DNA from: JBGOTP01 sp041476545
Lineage (GTDB): Bacteria > Acidobacteriota > Vicinamibacteria > Vicinamibacterales > CAVVIG01
Assembly (NCBI GenBank): GCA_041476545.1
Contig: JBGOTP010000279.1
Coordinates: forward strand, 1 to 6,906
DNA: 6,906 bases
Direction of reading: 5' to 3'
A program made the translations under genes and the position numbers. Position 1 is the first letter of the stretch. Each line of letters starts with the position of its first letter. This document shows positions 1 to 5,918 of the stretch, piece after piece. Below the pieces are notes generated by a model. The model did no database searches. It was not told the origin of the DNA and worked only from the letters and a program-made list of their open reading frames with translations.

Positions 1-27
1 GGCAGCACAGAGGATGCACCGCGCTAG
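1..27 (+). CDS. possible C-terminal end of an upstream gene (partial)
   Basis: Frame 1 is open from the window edge to a TAG at 25-27 and would encode GSTEDAPR. It ends nine bases before the first possible start of the transporter gene, a spacing typical of an operon partner. Eight codons are too few to identify a family or to prove coding, so this is only a plausible reading. Confidence 0.25.
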   Translation, partial: GSTEDAPR

Positions 28-36
28 AAGGCGTTC

Positions 37-1269
37 ATGAAGGGTGCGACCATGAGCCGAAAGGGCAGTTCGCGCGCCGTGTGGCGCGCATTACCCGCGG
101 ACATCTGGGCATTGGGTCTCGGATCGCTGTTCATGGACGCCTCCTCGGAGCTCGTCCACAGCCTGCTGCCGGTGTTCGTGGTCAGCACCCTGGGCGCCTC
201 CATGATGACGGTCGGCATCATGGAGGGCGTGGCGGAGGCCACGGCCGCTATCGCGAAGGTCTTTTCGGGCGCACTCAGCGACTACGTCGGCAAACGCAAG
301 CCGCTGATGATTGTCGGCTATGCGCTCGCGGCGCTCACCAAACCGATCTTTCCGCTGGCGTCTTCGGTGGGTTGGGTGTTTACGGCGCGGTTTGTCGACC
401 GCATCGGCAAGGGCGTGCGCGGTGCGCCACGAGACGCCCTGGTGGCCGACATCACAACACCGCAACTGCGAGGCGCGGCGTACGGGCTGCGCCAGGCGCT
501 CGATTCGGTTGGGGCTCTGGTCGGTCCGCTGTTGGCCGTGGTGTTCATGATCTGGTTCGCCGGCGACATCAGAGCCGTGATGTGGGTCGCGGTGGCGCCG
601 GCCTTCATCGCGGTGACGTTGCTGATGATCTATGTGCGCGAACCCGAGCGTACGTTCGCGCACGGCCCGGTCAGGGCGCCGGTCACCATTGCCGACGCCA
701 GACGCCTGCCGCTCGGTTACTGGCTGGTTGTGCTGTTTGGAGCGGTCCTGACGCTGGCGCGCTTCAGTGAAGCGTTTCTGGTGCTGCGCGCCCGGGACGT
801 GGGGATCGGACTCGGTTACGTGCCGATCGTGATGGTCGTGATGAACGTCTGCTACGCCGGAGCCGCGTATCCCGCGGGTGCGGCCGCCGACAAGGTGAGC
901 CAGCGCACGTTGTTGTTGCTCGGGCTGGCTCTGTTGATCGCCGCGGATGGTGTCCTGGCCTCCGCCTCGTCGCCGATGTTTGTATTTGCAGGCGCCGCGT
1001 TGTGGGGCTTGCACATGGCCTTCACGCAAGGTCTGTTGTCGAAACTCGTCGCGGACACGACTCCCGCGCAACTGCGTGGCACGGGCTTCGGGATATTCAA
1101 TCTCGCAAGCGGCGGCGCGCTGCTGCTGGCGAGTATTGTGGCGGGGGCTCTCTGGGGCTCGTTCGGGCCGTCGGTGACGTTTCTGGCCGGTGCAGCCTTC
1201 ACGGCTGTGGCGGCCATCGGGCTGCTGGCTGCCAATAGAGGGCGGCCCGCGCAAATTTTCCAGGGTTAG
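37..1269 (+). CDS. major facilitator superfamily (MFS) transporter
   Basis: A 410-residue inner-membrane protein, the normal length for a 12-helix MFS permease. Seen in the sequence: alternating hydrophobic segments along the whole length; the MFS motif A between helices 2 and 3 at residues 78-89 (GALSDYVGKRKP); a strongly conserved DRIGKGVRGAPRDAL stretch at residues 121-135; and a degenerate second motif A (GAAADKVSQR, 281-290) at the matching place in the C-terminal half, as expected from the two-fold repeat of the family. MFS proteins move small solutes or drugs by proton coupling or uniport; the substrate is not readable here. Two starts are possible. ATG 37 has AGAAGG at 26-31, and ATG 52 has AAGGG at 40-44; the second would remove five residues and changes nothing else. 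The next gene seems to have its own promoter and unrelated products, so a joint role is not implied. Confidence 0.93.
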   Translation: MKGATMSRKGSSRAVWRALPADIWALGLGSLFMDASSELVHSLLPVFVVSTLGASMMTVGIMEGVAEATAAIAKVFSGALSDYVGKRKPLMIVGYALAALTKPIFPLASSVGWVFTARFVDRIGKGVRGAPRDALVADITTPQLRGAAYGLRQALDSVGALVGPLLAVVFMIWFAGDIRAVMWVAVAPAFIAVTLLMIYVREPERTFAHGPVRAPVTIADARRLPLGYWLVVLFGAVLTLARFSEAFLVLRARDVGIGLGYVPIVMVVMNVCYAGAAYPAGAAADKVSQRTLLLLGLALLIAADGVLASASSPMFVFAGAALWGLHMAFTQGLLSKLVADTTPAQLRGTGFGIFNLASGGALLLASIVAGALWGSFGPSVTFLAGAAFTAVAAIGLLAANRGRPAQIFQG

Positions 1270-1278
1270 GATTTCCTG

Positions 1279-1305
1279 TTGGAATGCCCGCCGGAGGCGT
1301 ATTAT
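1279..1305 (+). promoter_or_regulatory. possible sigma70-type promoter for the redox operon
   Basis: TTGGAA (1279-1284) and TATTAT (1300-1305) match the -35 and -10 consensus at four and five of six positions. The spacing is 15 bases, shorter than the ideal 17. It lies in the 77-base gap after the transporter stop and about 40 bases upstream of the monooxygenase start, where an operon promoter would be expected. AT-rich hexamers stand out in this GC-rich DNA, but the call is by eye only. Confidence 0.35.
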
Positions 1306-1336
1306 TCGAGATGGTACCCTCTCGTCAGAAGGGCCT

Positions 1337-1341
1337 GGAGG
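1337..1341 (+). promoter_or_regulatory. ribosome binding site deciding the start at 1347
   Basis: GGAGG sits five bases upstream of the ATG at 1347. This supports that start over the in-frame ATG at 1284, because residues from 1347 onward begin with a basic n-region followed by a hydrophobic signal sequence, while the 21 upstream codons look like untranslated leader and overlap the possible promoter. Confidence 0.75.
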
Positions 1342-1346
1342 AACGT

Positions 1347-2684
1347 ATGAAGCGCACAGGAACGCGCGCCGTCTTCGTGGCCGCGCTCGCGATCGCGGCG
1401 GCCTCGTCTGCCGGCGGACACTGGTTCGCGGGAGTGCCGGGACTCTCGGCAAGACTCGCGGCCCAGAGCGGAGCACGTCCTCCGGTGACCTTTGCCAAGG
1501 ACGTCGCGCCGATCCTGCAGCGCTCCTGTCAGAACTGCCATCGACCGGGCTCGATCGGGCCGATGGCGCTGCTCACCTACGAGGATGCCCGCCCGTGGGC
1601 ACAGTCGATCAAGAAGCGCGTGTCGCTGCGCCAGATGCCGCCGTGGAACCTCGACCGCGACGCCGGCACCATCCACCAATTCAAAGATGATCCGTCGCTC
1701 ACCGACACCGAGATCACGACGATCGTGGCATGGGCGGATGGCGGCACGGCGCGGGGCAATCCCGCCGACATGCCGCCTGCAAGGGTCTTCGACGACTCCG
1801 GCCGCTGGCACATCGGAAAGCCGGATCTGATCGTGTCGATGCCGGTGGATGCGAAGATCGCGGCTGCGGGTCCGGATTGGTGGGCGAACTACGCCGCCGA
1901 TTCGGGTCTCACGGAAGATCGCTACATCAAAGCTGTCGAAGCGAAGCCGGGCGCGGGCGCTGCTGCGCGCGTCGTCCATCACGAGGTGGCGAGTCTCGAG
2001 CAAGCGGGCGGCAGTGGCGGCACGCTCGTCGAGTACGCCGTCGGCAAGAACGGCGATATGTTTCCGGAGGGTGCCGGGAAGCTGATGAAAGCCGGAGCCA
2101 AGATCCGCTTCAACATGCACTATCACTCGGTCGGCGAAGAAATCACGGACCGGTCACAGGTCGGTCTCGTGTTCTACCCGAAGGGGTACGTGCCCAAGCA
2201 CGTGATCAACACGGTGCTCGCGCCCAACGCCGACGACCTCGACATTCCCGCCGGCGCCGACAATGTCCGCAGCGACGCGTACTACAAGATGGAGCGGCCG
2301 GCGCATCTGGTTGGCTTCATGCCGCACATGCACAACCGCGGCAAGCGCCAGTGCCTCGAAGCCATCTATCCGAACATGGCCGTCGAACAGTTGAACTGTG
2401 TGAACTACGACTTCAACTGGCAGATCGTCTACAACTACGCGGATGATGTCGCGCCGTTGCTGCCGGCGGGCACGATCATGCACGTCATCAGCTGGCACGA
2501 CAATTCGGCCGGCAACAAGAACAACCCCGATCCGCGCAACTGGGTGGGCTTCGGGAATCGCACGACCGACGACATGGCGCGTCACTGGCTCACGTACTAC
2601 TACATGACCGACGACGAATATAAAGCTGAAGTCGCCGAGCGCAACGCGAAGAAGGTCCATGCGTCGACCAACCAGCAGCAGTAG
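1347..2684 (+). CDS. cytochrome c / copper type II (ascorbate-dependent) monooxygenase-like fusion protein
   Basis: A 445-residue exported protein. Residues 1-40 form a signal peptide (MKRTGTR, then an Ala-rich core). Residues 47-140 are a c-type cytochrome domain: heme-binding CQNCH at 61-65, and MPPW at 97-100 whose Met97 is the likely axial ligand. The rest resembles the two-domain copper monooxygenases PHM and DBM. The expected ligands can be placed: a His-His pair at 211-212 and His258 in NMHYH for the CuH site; His327 and His329 in PHMHNRG plus Met410 in TTDDM for the CuM site. The family hydroxylates or cleaves organic substrates with O2 and two electrons, normally from ascorbate. In this fusion the heme is a likely electron route (inference). 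It is the first gene of a five-gene cluster of exported proteins. Bacterial members are largely uncharacterised, so the substrate is unknown and a non-enzymatic role cannot be excluded. Confidence 0.85.
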   Translation: MKRTGTRAVFVAALAIAAASSAGGHWFAGVPGLSARLAAQSGARPPVTFAKDVAPILQRSCQNCHRPGSIGPMALLTYEDARPWAQSIKKRVSLRQMPPWNLDRDAGTIHQFKDDPSLTDTEITTIVAWADGGTARGNPADMPPARVFDDSGRWHIGKPDLIVSMPVDAKIAAAGPDWWANYAADSGLTEDRYIKAVEAKPGAGAAARVVHHEVASLEQAGGSGGTLVEYAVGKNGDMFPEGAGKLMKAGAKIRFNMHYHSVGEEITDRSQVGLVFYPKGYVPKHVINTVLAPNADDLDIPAGADNVRSDAYYKMERPAHLVGFMPHMHNRGKRQCLEAIYPNMAVEQLNCVNYDFNWQIVYNYADDVAPLLPAGTIMHVISWHDNSAGNKNNPDPRNWVGFGNRTTDDMARHWLTYYYMTDDEYKAEVAERNAKKVHASTNQQQ

Positions 2685-2703
2685 ACGCGTCGTCTGTTGT
2701 AGT

Positions 2704-2721
2704 GCAGGCCTTCAGGCCTGC
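2704..2721. repeat. REP-like palindrome GCAGGCC-TTCA-GGCCTGC
   Basis: Two perfect 7-base arms (2704-2710 and 2715-2721) flank TTCA; the arms also contain the direct repeat CAGGCCT/CAGGCCT. It lies between the stop of the monooxygenase gene (2684) and the likely start of the next gene (2752). From memory, palindromes of this kind, often preceded by GTAGT, recur between genes in acidobacterial genomes and produce spurious GLKAC or GLQAC peptides in predicted proteins. No second copy was found in the window, so the repetitive nature rests on recall. In RNA it would form a stable hairpin; no T-run follows, so it is not a standard terminator. Confidence 0.6.
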
Positions 2722-2751
2722 CCGAGATGGCCGCTCGGCAGTCGACGTTGG

Positions 2752-3678
2752 ATGCCCGTCGCGGTCGCCACGCTGCTGCTGACGTTCCCCGCCGGCCGCG
2801 CCGAGTCCCAGGCATCTCATTACACTTCGGGACAGGACGTCGTCCCTGTGTTCGAGGGGTGGGAGCGGAAGCCGGACGGTTCGTTCGATATGGTGTTCGG
2901 CTACATGAATCGGAACTACGAGGAGGAGATCAATCTTCCCGTTGGTCCCGACAACACGATTGAACCCGGCCTTCCGGATCAGGGCCAGCCCACGCACTTC
3001 TACCCCAGACGCCAGCAGTTCGTGTTCAAGGTCCGCGTGCCCAGGGACTGGGGCAAGAAGGATTTGATCTGGACACTGAAGGTGGCGGGGAAGACCGAGA
3101 AGGCGTATGCGTCGCTCCTGCCCTTCTGGGAGCTCGGTCCGTTCGTCTACCAGGAAAATCGCGGCAGCACGGCCGACATCACCGATGCGCCGGAACCGAA
3201 CGAGGCGCCATCGATCAAGATTGCGGGGCCTGCGCAGTTGACTGCTGCGGTCGGCGCGAGCGTCACGCTCGTCGCTGATGTGTCGGACGATGGCCATCCG
3301 GTGCCGAGACGGCGCGCGGGCGTAGGAGCTGGCGCGAATGCCGCGCCTCCTGTGCGGCGTGACAGCGATGGCGGCGTCATCCCGCAGCCGGTCGCGCAGA
3401 CGGGCACGCCGGGTCCCGGCGGTTCCGGCCCGCGCCGCGAAAGTCCCTTGACGCAGGCGCTGGTGCGTCTCGATCCTGGTGTCGCGCTGGGTGTCACGTG
3501 GGTCGTCTATAGGGGCGCCGCCGAGAACGTGACGTTCCAGCCGCAGCGCGTCGCCGTGACGAACGGGAAGGCGGAGTCGAAGGTCAGTTTCAAGAAACCG
3601 GGCACCTACGTGCTTCGTGCCTATGCGGACGACGGCGTGTACGTGACGCCGGTGGATGTCACCATCACCGCGCGATAG
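2752..3678 (+). CDS. conserved secreted protein of unknown function with Ig-like C-terminal domain
   Basis: A 308-residue protein from ATG 2752, not assigned to a named family. Residues 1-18 are a hydrophobic leader ending in GRA, so export is likely. Residues about 22-145 form an aromatic-rich globular domain (VFEGWERKPDGSF, FGYMNRNYEEEINLPVG, THFYPRRQQFVFKV, PFWELGPF) suggestive of a beta-sandwich. Residues about 150-180 and 230-308 look like one Ig-like domain (QLTAAVGASVTLVADVSDDG; KPGTYVLRAYADDG), split by a low-complexity Pro/Gly/Arg insert at about 183-230. The frame is open back to ATG 2659, which would overlap the upstream gene by 26 bases and add 31 codons, six of them made by the palindrome at 2704-2721. 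Start 2752 is preferred, although it lacks a basic n-region and a clear Shine-Dalgarno. Its position within the operon suggests a structural or binding partner of the copper enzyme. Confidence 0.75.
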   Translation: MPVAVATLLLTFPAGRAESQASHYTSGQDVVPVFEGWERKPDGSFDMVFGYMNRNYEEEINLPVGPDNTIEPGLPDQGQPTHFYPRRQQFVFKVRVPRDWGKKDLIWTLKVAGKTEKAYASLLPFWELGPFVYQENRGSTADITDAPEPNEAPSIKIAGPAQLTAAVGASVTLVADVSDDGHPVPRRRAGVGAGANAAPPVRRDSDGGVIPQPVAQTGTPGPGGSGPRRESPLTQALVRLDPGVALGVTWVVYRGAAENVTFQPQRVAVTNGKAESKVSFKKPGTYVLRAYADDGVYVTPVDVTITAR

Positions 3679-3685
3679 GCGCACC

Positions 3686-3690
3686 AGGAG
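3686..3690 (+). promoter_or_regulatory. ribosome binding site for the cytochrome-like gene
   Basis: AGGAG lies eight bases upstream of ATG 3699, in the 20-base gap after the previous stop. It supports 3699 as the start; the frame has a second ATG immediately after it. Confidence 0.7.
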
Positions 3691-3698
3691 TCAGAGTC

Positions 3699-4160
3699 AT
3701 GATGCCATGGGTTCTCGCGCTTCTTGCTGGCATGGCGTCTCTCGTGCCTGGGGTCCCGGTTGCCCAGGCGCCTGGCGGCGCACGAGGAGGCCAGCAGGCG
3801 GCGCCGCCCGCGGCTTCGTCGTTGGACTACGAATTCTTCAAGACGCGGGTGCAGCCGATCTTCCTCAAAAAGCGGCCGGGCAATGCGCGCTGCATCGTGT
3901 GTCACGAAACCGGATCGCCGCGCCTGCAGTCCCTGTCGCCGGGTGCGACGACGTGGGACGAAGACCAGTCGCAAAAGAACTTCGCGGCATGGCTGAGATC
4001 CGTCGTGCCGGGCGACCCGATGGCGAGCCGGCTGCTCAAGCATCCGCTTGCGGCTGAGGCGGGCGGCGATCCGTTCCATGCCGGCGGCAAGCACTGGACG
4101 TCGCAGAACGATCCCGAATGGCAGACGCTGGTCGCGTGGGTGAAGGGGGCAAAACTATGA
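3699..4160 (+). CDS. small periplasmic cytochrome c-like protein
   Basis: A 153-residue protein with a signal peptide (residues 1-24, ending VAQA) and an Ala/Gly/Gln/Pro-rich linker to about 40. The remaining domain has one heme c attachment motif, CIVCH at residues 65-69, preceded by FFKTRVQPIFLKK, the usual helix before the heme motif in planctomycete- and acidobacterium-type cytochromes. Further features are GDPMASRLLKHPL (105-117), GGDPFHAGGKHW (122-133) and DPEWQTLVAWVKG (138-150), which match the C-terminal half of that cytochrome type, where the final helix packs on the heme. Met108 or His115 could be the distal ligand, but this cannot be settled by eye. It probably shuttles electrons in the periplasm, plausibly for the heme domain of the fusion enzyme two genes upstream. 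Its stop overlaps the next start as ATGA. Confidence 0.82.
   Translation: MMPWVLALLAGMASLVPGVPVAQAPGGARGGQQAAPPAASSLDYEFFKTRVQPIFLKKRPGNARCIVCHETGSPRLQSLSPGATTWDEDQSQKNFAAWLRSVVPGDPMASRLLKHPLAAEAGGDPFHAGGKHWTSQNDPEWQTLVAWVKGAKL
4142..4149 (+). promoter_or_regulatory. ribosome binding site and ATGA overlap coupling two genes
   Basis: GAAGGGGG lies seven bases before ATG 4157. The stop of the cytochrome-like gene (TGA 4158-4160) overlaps that ATG by the ATGA arrangement, which normally indicates translational coupling. This favours 4157 over the upstream in-frame ATG at 4118, because residues from 4157 begin directly with a signal peptide. Confidence 0.75.
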
Positions 4161-5218
4161 AAACGTCACTTGGACTGTGCGCGGTGGCCGCGACAGTGCT
4201 GACAGGGCTGACAGGGCTGCTCGTGGGCGGGCTCACGCTCGGCGCGCAGCAACGGACGGCCGGCCTGAAAGCTCGCGTCGTCCAGACCAATGCCGCGGGC
4301 GACAACGTCCACGTGATCGATCCGGCGACGAACAAGGTCGTCGGCGTCATCAACGACATCGAGGTGCCGCACGGCGTTGCCCTCGCCCCCGATGGCAGCC
4401 GCATCTATATCACGGACGAGGCGCTCTCGACGGTCGACGCGGTTGACGCCAGGACGCTGATGGTGACCAAACGCGTGAAACTCAGCGGCCATCCGAACAA
4501 TCTCTCGGTCACGCCGGACGGCCGCAAGATCTACGTTGGCATCGCGCAGGCGCCAGGCGCCGTGGACGTGATCGACACGACGACGATGACCAACATCAAG
4601 AGCGTGCCGGTGCAGGGGGCGGTGCACAACGTGTACGTCACGCCCGACGGGAAGTACGCGGTGTCGGGCTCGGTCGCCTCGAGCGTCATCAGCGTCATCG
4701 ATACGAAAACGGACACGGTCGCCTGGACGCTGAAGGAATCGAGCGGCGTCCGGCCGATGATCTTCACCAGGAACCCCGACGGCTCGACAAAGGAGATTTT
4801 CGTCCAGCTCTCGAACTATCACGGCATCGCCGTCGTGGATTTCTCGACGCAGAAGGAAGTGAAGCGATTCGAGCTCCCCGACATCCCGGGCAGAGAGAGG
4901 GAAATGGACGGCATCCAGGGATCGCCCGCGCACGGCATGGCCATCACGCCGGACAACAAGATCTTCTGGTCCACGAGCAAGTACTACGACTATGTGGCGG
5001 CGTATTCGCTGCCCGACTTCACGTTCATCAAGACCGTCGATGTCGGGCCGCATCCCGAGTGGCTGACGATTCCGCCCGACGGCAAGAGTCTCTATGTCTC
5101 GGTCGCGGGAAAGAACACCACGGTCGTCGTGGACAACAAGACCATGGCCGTCGTCGCGACCATTCCGGTCGGGCAGGTGCCGAAGCGGAACGGCAGCGGC
5201 ATGCTGCAGACGCAGTAG
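4157..5218 (+). CDS. exported YVTN-family beta-propeller protein
   Basis: A 353-residue protein. Residues 1-30 are a signal peptide (MKTSLG, a Leu/Gly-rich core, then TLGA). The rest is a run of YVTN-type blades. Diagnostic repeats are VHVIDPATNKVVGVI (51-65), VALAPDGSRIYITDE (74-88), LSVTPDGRKIYVG (116-128), VDVIDTTTM (137-145), VYVTPDGKYAVSG (159-171), ISVIDTKTDTV (178-188), MAITPDNKIFWST (261-273), LTIPPDGKSLYVS (303-315) and VVVDNKTMAVVATIPVG (323-339). The length suits a single seven-bladed ring. Such propellers serve as binding platforms and occur next to exported cytochromes and metalloenzymes; no catalytic residues or heme motif are visible. ATGA coupling to the cytochrome-like gene suggests equimolar synthesis and perhaps a complex. 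It could also be annotated as a lactonase-like or surface-layer propeller. Confidence 0.88.
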   Translation: MKTSLGLCAVAATVLTGLTGLLVGGLTLGAQQRTAGLKARVVQTNAAGDNVHVIDPATNKVVGVINDIEVPHGVALAPDGSRIYITDEALSTVDAVDARTLMVTKRVKLSGHPNNLSVTPDGRKIYVGIAQAPGAVDVIDTTTMTNIKSVPVQGAVHNVYVTPDGKYAVSGSVASSVISVIDTKTDTVAWTLKESSGVRPMIFTRNPDGSTKEIFVQLSNYHGIAVVDFSTQKEVKRFELPDIPGREREMDGIQGSPAHGMAITPDNKIFWSTSKYYDYVAAYSLPDFTFIKTVDVGPHPEWLTIPPDGKSLYVSVAGKNTTVVVDNKTMAVVATIPVGQVPKRNGSGMLQTQ

Positions 5219-5221
5219 CCC

Positions 5222-5581
5222 GTGTATCGAATGATGAAACGAATCGTCGTGCTCATGCTGGCTGTCGCGATGGTCGGCCGGGCCGGTGCGGTCACGATCC
5301 TGCGCGGACAGCAGACCCGATCCCAGATGTGGATTGGGATGATTAGCGACAGCACCTGCGGCGGCGATCACGGCAGCGAAGTCGACCCCAAGGAGTGCAC
5401 GCAGAAGTGCATCAAGAACGGCGATAAGTACGTGCTGGCGACCGAGAACGGGGTGAAGGTGATCCCCATCGCGAATCAGGGATTCGCGGCCTTGCCGCAG
5501 AACGCCGGCGACACCGTCCGAGTGACCGGCGAACTGAAAGACGGAGCCATCGTCATTTCGAAGATCGAGGCCCGCCCGTAG
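5222..5581 (+). CDS. small secreted protein of unknown function
   Basis: 119 residues from GTG 5222; ATG 5231 or 5234 (MMKRI or MKRI) are equally possible, and ATG 5231 has the more natural signal peptide. No Shine-Dalgarno is visible; with the previous stop only three bases upstream, translation may depend on re-initiation. After the hydrophobic leader (residues 7-24) the mature part contains WIGMISDSTCGG, a second cluster CTQKC (59-63), GDKYVLATENGVKVIPI and, near the end, VRVTGELKDGAIVISKIEA. The last stretch is the pattern of a small beta-barrel (OB-like) fold, which is inference. From recall, similar short proteins with the SDSTCG and C-x3-C pattern are common in Acidobacteria without known function. 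The three cysteines could bind metal or form a disulfide. As the last gene of the redox cluster it may be an accessory factor. Confidence 0.75.
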   Translation: MYRMMKRIVVLMLAVAMVGRAGAVTILRGQQTRSQMWIGMISDSTCGGDHGSEVDPKECTQKCIKNGDKYVLATENGVKVIPIANQGFAALPQNAGDTVRVTGELKDGAIVISKIEARP

Positions 5582-5644
5582 CGTCGCGGCGCTCACTCGG
5601 TTCGCGTGCGCCAATCAGCCCTGAGCGATCGATATGGACGCATG

Positions 5645-5790
5645 TCATGTTCTCAGGCGTCGGACAACGACGCGAAGGCCGCGATACACCCCATAGAGTG
5701 CCCCGGCGACAGACAGCAAGAGAACGCCGAGAATCGTGAACGGCACGGCGATCTTGCTGAAGGGCCTGCGATAACGGCCAATCGTTTCGG
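5645..5790 (-). pseudogene. C-terminal remnant of a membrane protein
   Basis: Read on the minus strand in the frame that ends with TGA at 5647-5645, the sequence gives HAETIGRYRRPFSKIAVPF followed by TILGVLLLSVAGALYGVY and RGLRVVVRRLRT. That is one strong transmembrane helix with a basic, presumably cytoplasmic tail: a typical C-terminal anchor rather than a random translation. No start codon or further domain can be joined upstream in frame. At about 5788 the opposite strand begins to read as a toxin remnant, so the gene seems cut there. I do not recognise the family. Confidence 0.5.
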
Positions 5791-5913
5791 CGTGCGCGAG
5801 CGGTCCGCGGCTTTCCGTACATCGTGGCGTATCGCAGCAGACCGAATGACCTGTACATCGTCGCCGTCGCGCACACGCGTTGCCGCCCGGGTTATTGGAA
5901 CGCTCGCTTTTGA
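5788..5913 (+). pseudogene. C-terminal remnant of a ParE/RelE-type toxin
   Basis: A 41-codon stretch ending at TGA 5911-5913 reads RRARAVRGFPYIVAYRSRPN followed by DLYIVAVAHTRCRPGYWNAR. This matches the C-terminal strands of the ParE/RelE toxin superfamily, where a FPY-x-I-x-YR strand is followed by a strand ending in AVAH-x-R-RPGYW. The family members are about 90-100 residues long and act on gyrase or ribosome-bound mRNA. The N-terminal half is missing: the frame has a TGA at 5758-5760 and no sensible start, and the sequence immediately to the left is the opposite-strand membrane remnant. There is no antitoxin gene nearby. One family-typical Arg is replaced by Cys in TRCRPGYW. It is therefore a broken fragment, unlikely to be active. 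Confidence 0.68.
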
Positions 5914-5918
5914 TCGGC

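Noticed and set aside
91..1476. Long minus-strand open frame of 461 codons opposite the transporter
   Set aside because: It is antisense to a clear MFS gene, rich in Arg, His and Gln with no recognisable domain, and is the usual shadow of high-GC coding DNA.
2704..2721. Reading the palindrome as a Rho-independent terminator after the monooxygenase gene
   Set aside because: No T-run follows on either strand and the downstream genes appear to belong to the same operon.
2590..3684. Minus-strand open frame of 364 codons opposite the unknown secreted protein
   Set aside because: No domain or plausible start; the plus-strand frame has a leader peptide, stop and downstream ribosome binding site in operon order.
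4255..4290. GGCCTGAAAGCTCGC resembling the palindromic repeat near 2710 (encodes GLKAR)
   Set aside because: The second arm of the palindrome is absent and the codons fall at the normal start of the mature propeller (VVQTN), so the likeness is by chance.
4166..5614. Minus-strand open frame of 482 codons opposite the propeller gene
   Set aside because: The Arg/His/Asp/Val-rich composition is the complement of YVTN repeats; the plus strand has signal peptide, repeats and ribosome binding site.
5885..5918. Possible attC left core (CAATAAC on the minus strand) after the VOC stop
   Set aside because: The core does not fit RYYYAAC at the first base, no paired arm or hairpin follows, and the sequence overlaps the end of the toxin fragment.
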